Assembly: GCA_041398225.1 (NCBI GenBank)
Contig: JAWKVD010000004.1
Span: 124,001-188,000 of the forward strand
Length of the DNA: 64,000 nt
Direction: 5' to 3'
Source of the DNA: JAWKVD01 sp041398225
GTDB taxonomy: Bacteria; Pseudomonadota; Alphaproteobacteria; Caulobacterales; Hyphomonadaceae
Shown in pieces: positions 63,157-64,000 of this stretch. A model generated the notes under the pieces. It ran no database searches. It had not been told where the DNA came from and saw only the letters and a program-made list of their open reading frames with translations. Numbering within the stretch: position 1 is the stretch's first letter; the number at the start of each line of letters is the position of its first letter. A program made the position numbers and the translations under genes.

Positions 63157-64000
63157 ATGAGCAACGCCGCAGAGGCAAAAACCGTAGCGGTTGTCGGCGC
63201 GACCGGCGCGGTCGGCGCGGAAATGCTGCGCTGCCTGGAGCGAAGCTCGTTGAACGTCGGCGAGGTGCGTGTGTTCGCCTCTGAACGTTCGGTGGGGCGC
63301 CGTCTGGCGTTTCGCGACGGCGAGGTGGAGCTGCAGGCGCTTTCCGACGACGCCTTCAACGATGTCGACATCGCGCTGTTCGCCTCGGAATCCGACATCT
63401 CCAAGAAGTACGGCGAGATCGCAGCGCGCGCCGGCGCGGTGGTGATCGACAACTCGTCGGCTTTCCGCATGAACCCGGACATTCCGCTGGTCGTTCCGGA
63501 AGTGAACGGGGACCTGATCAAGCCGAACACGCGCATCATCGCCAACCCGAATTGCGTCGCGGCGATCCTGACGATGGCGGTCTGGCCGCTGCACAAGCTG
63601 GTTCCGGTCAAGCGCCTGATCGTCTCGACCTATCAGTCGGCTTCGGGCGCGGGCGCGCCGGCGATGGAGGAGCTTGAGCAGTCGACGCGCGCCTATCTCA
63701 AGGGCGAACCCTATGAGCCGAAGGTGTTGCCGCACCCCTATGCGTTCAACCTGTTCAGCCACAACGCCACGATTGAAGACAACGGCTACAATGGCGAGGA
63801 GAACAAGGTCGTCGCCGAGACCCGCAAGATCATGGGGCTTGCCGATCTCCGCGTCGGCGTCACCTGCGTGCGCGTGCCGGTGCTGCGCGCTCACTCCATG
63901 GCGATCACGATCGAATTCGAAAAGCCGGTCAGCGTCGAAGCCGCGCGCGAAGCGCTGGCGGCGTTCCCGGGCGTACGCGTGGTCGACGACCGCGAGGCGA
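63157..64000 (+). CDS. asd: Aspartate-semialdehyde dehydrogenase (3' end outside window)
   Basis: Asd reduces beta-aspartyl phosphate to aspartate semialdehyde, feeding lysine/diaminopimelate, threonine and methionine synthesis. The first 281 residues are visible. VAVVGATGAVGAEMLRCLER is the NADP-binding motif, FASERSVGRRLAFRDGEVEL follows, and FASESDISKKYGEIAARAG and IANPNCVAA (catalytic Cys133) are typical. STYQSASGAGAPAMEELEQ and TCVRVPVLRAHS match the substrate region. GAGGAGA six bases before the ATG decides the start. The gene runs past base 64000. Confidence 0.95.
   Translation, partial: MSNAAEAKTVAVVGATGAVGAEMLRCLERSSLNVGEVRVFASERSVGRRLAFRDGEVELQALSDDAFNDVDIALFASESDISKKYGEIAARAGAVVIDNSSAFRMNPDIPLVVPEVNGDLIKPNTRIIANPNCVAAILTMAVWPLHKLVPVKRLIVSTYQSASGAGAPAMEELEQSTRAYLKGEPYEPKVLPHPYAFNLFSHNATIEDNGYNGEENKVVAETRKIMGLADLRVGVTCVRVPVLRAHSMAITIEFEKPVSVEAAREALAAFPGVRVVDDREA

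Overview
The window is chromosomal DNA of a high-GC, flagellated alphaproteobacterium. A complete-looking holdfast polysaccharide (hfs) cluster, MotB, a DUF6489 protein, a Sel1 protein of the alphaproteobacterial type, Bpt and a large TonB-dependent receptor all point to the Caulobacterales/Maricaulales group (Hyphomonadaceae, Maricaulaceae or Parvularculaceae-like). The species cannot be told from the sequence. Genes are dense on both strands, and most starts are supported by GGAGG-like ribosome binding sites.

Layout. 1-13 kb: housekeeping genes (cysK, an interrupted recO, parC, lemA, cutA, bpt, motB, an HIBADH-family dehydrogenase, arfB, GNAT, SDR). 13.1-17.8 kb: uvrB followed by an accessory patch holding a second copy of the uvrB 3' end, a possibly frameshifted small gene, a lower-GC hypothetical gene, and a GIY-YIG nuclease gene embedded in a cluster of palindromic repeats. 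17.8-26.6 kb: fbp, an exported protein, a divergent phosphoenolpyruvate carboxylase, a 2OG-Fe(II) oxygenase, a GST, an orphan HicA-like protein, an alpha/beta-hydrolase lipoprotein and a Sel1 protein. 26.7-34.4 kb: the holdfast cluster hfsD-A-B-C and, convergently, hfsE-G-H, without the hfsF flippase gene. 34.6-41.1 kb: a redoxin lipoprotein, a TonB receptor, tRNA-Ser, and a divergent SDR/AraC pair. 41.3-45.1 kb: a 1256-residue protein joining methyltransferase-like domains, a long coiled coil, an acidic segment and a surface-polysaccharide-type C-terminal module. 45-64 kb: a serine hydrolase, two MFS transporters, tRNA-Val, gph, glmU, a degenerate GGDEF/EAL protein, rpiA, gor, a ParA ATPase with a coupled partner, a dienelactone hydrolase, an acid phosphatase, and asd, which runs off the end.

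How the genes work together. HfsE should load the first sugar on undecaprenyl phosphate, HfsG extend it, HfsH deacetylate it, HfsC polymerise it, and HfsA/HfsB/HfsD export it. GlmU supplies UDP-GlcNAc, the usual precursor of such polymers. Fbp, RpiA and PEPC are central-carbon genes. Gor and the GST serve thiol chemistry, with the redoxin possibly related.

Best leads for something undescribed: the GIY-YIG gene whose C-terminal codons and stop codon are made of flanking repeats; the methyltransferase/coiled-coil/polysaccharide-module protein, which recalls chain-length rulers; the ParA-coupled protein with duplicated helices; and the uvrB 3'-end duplication.
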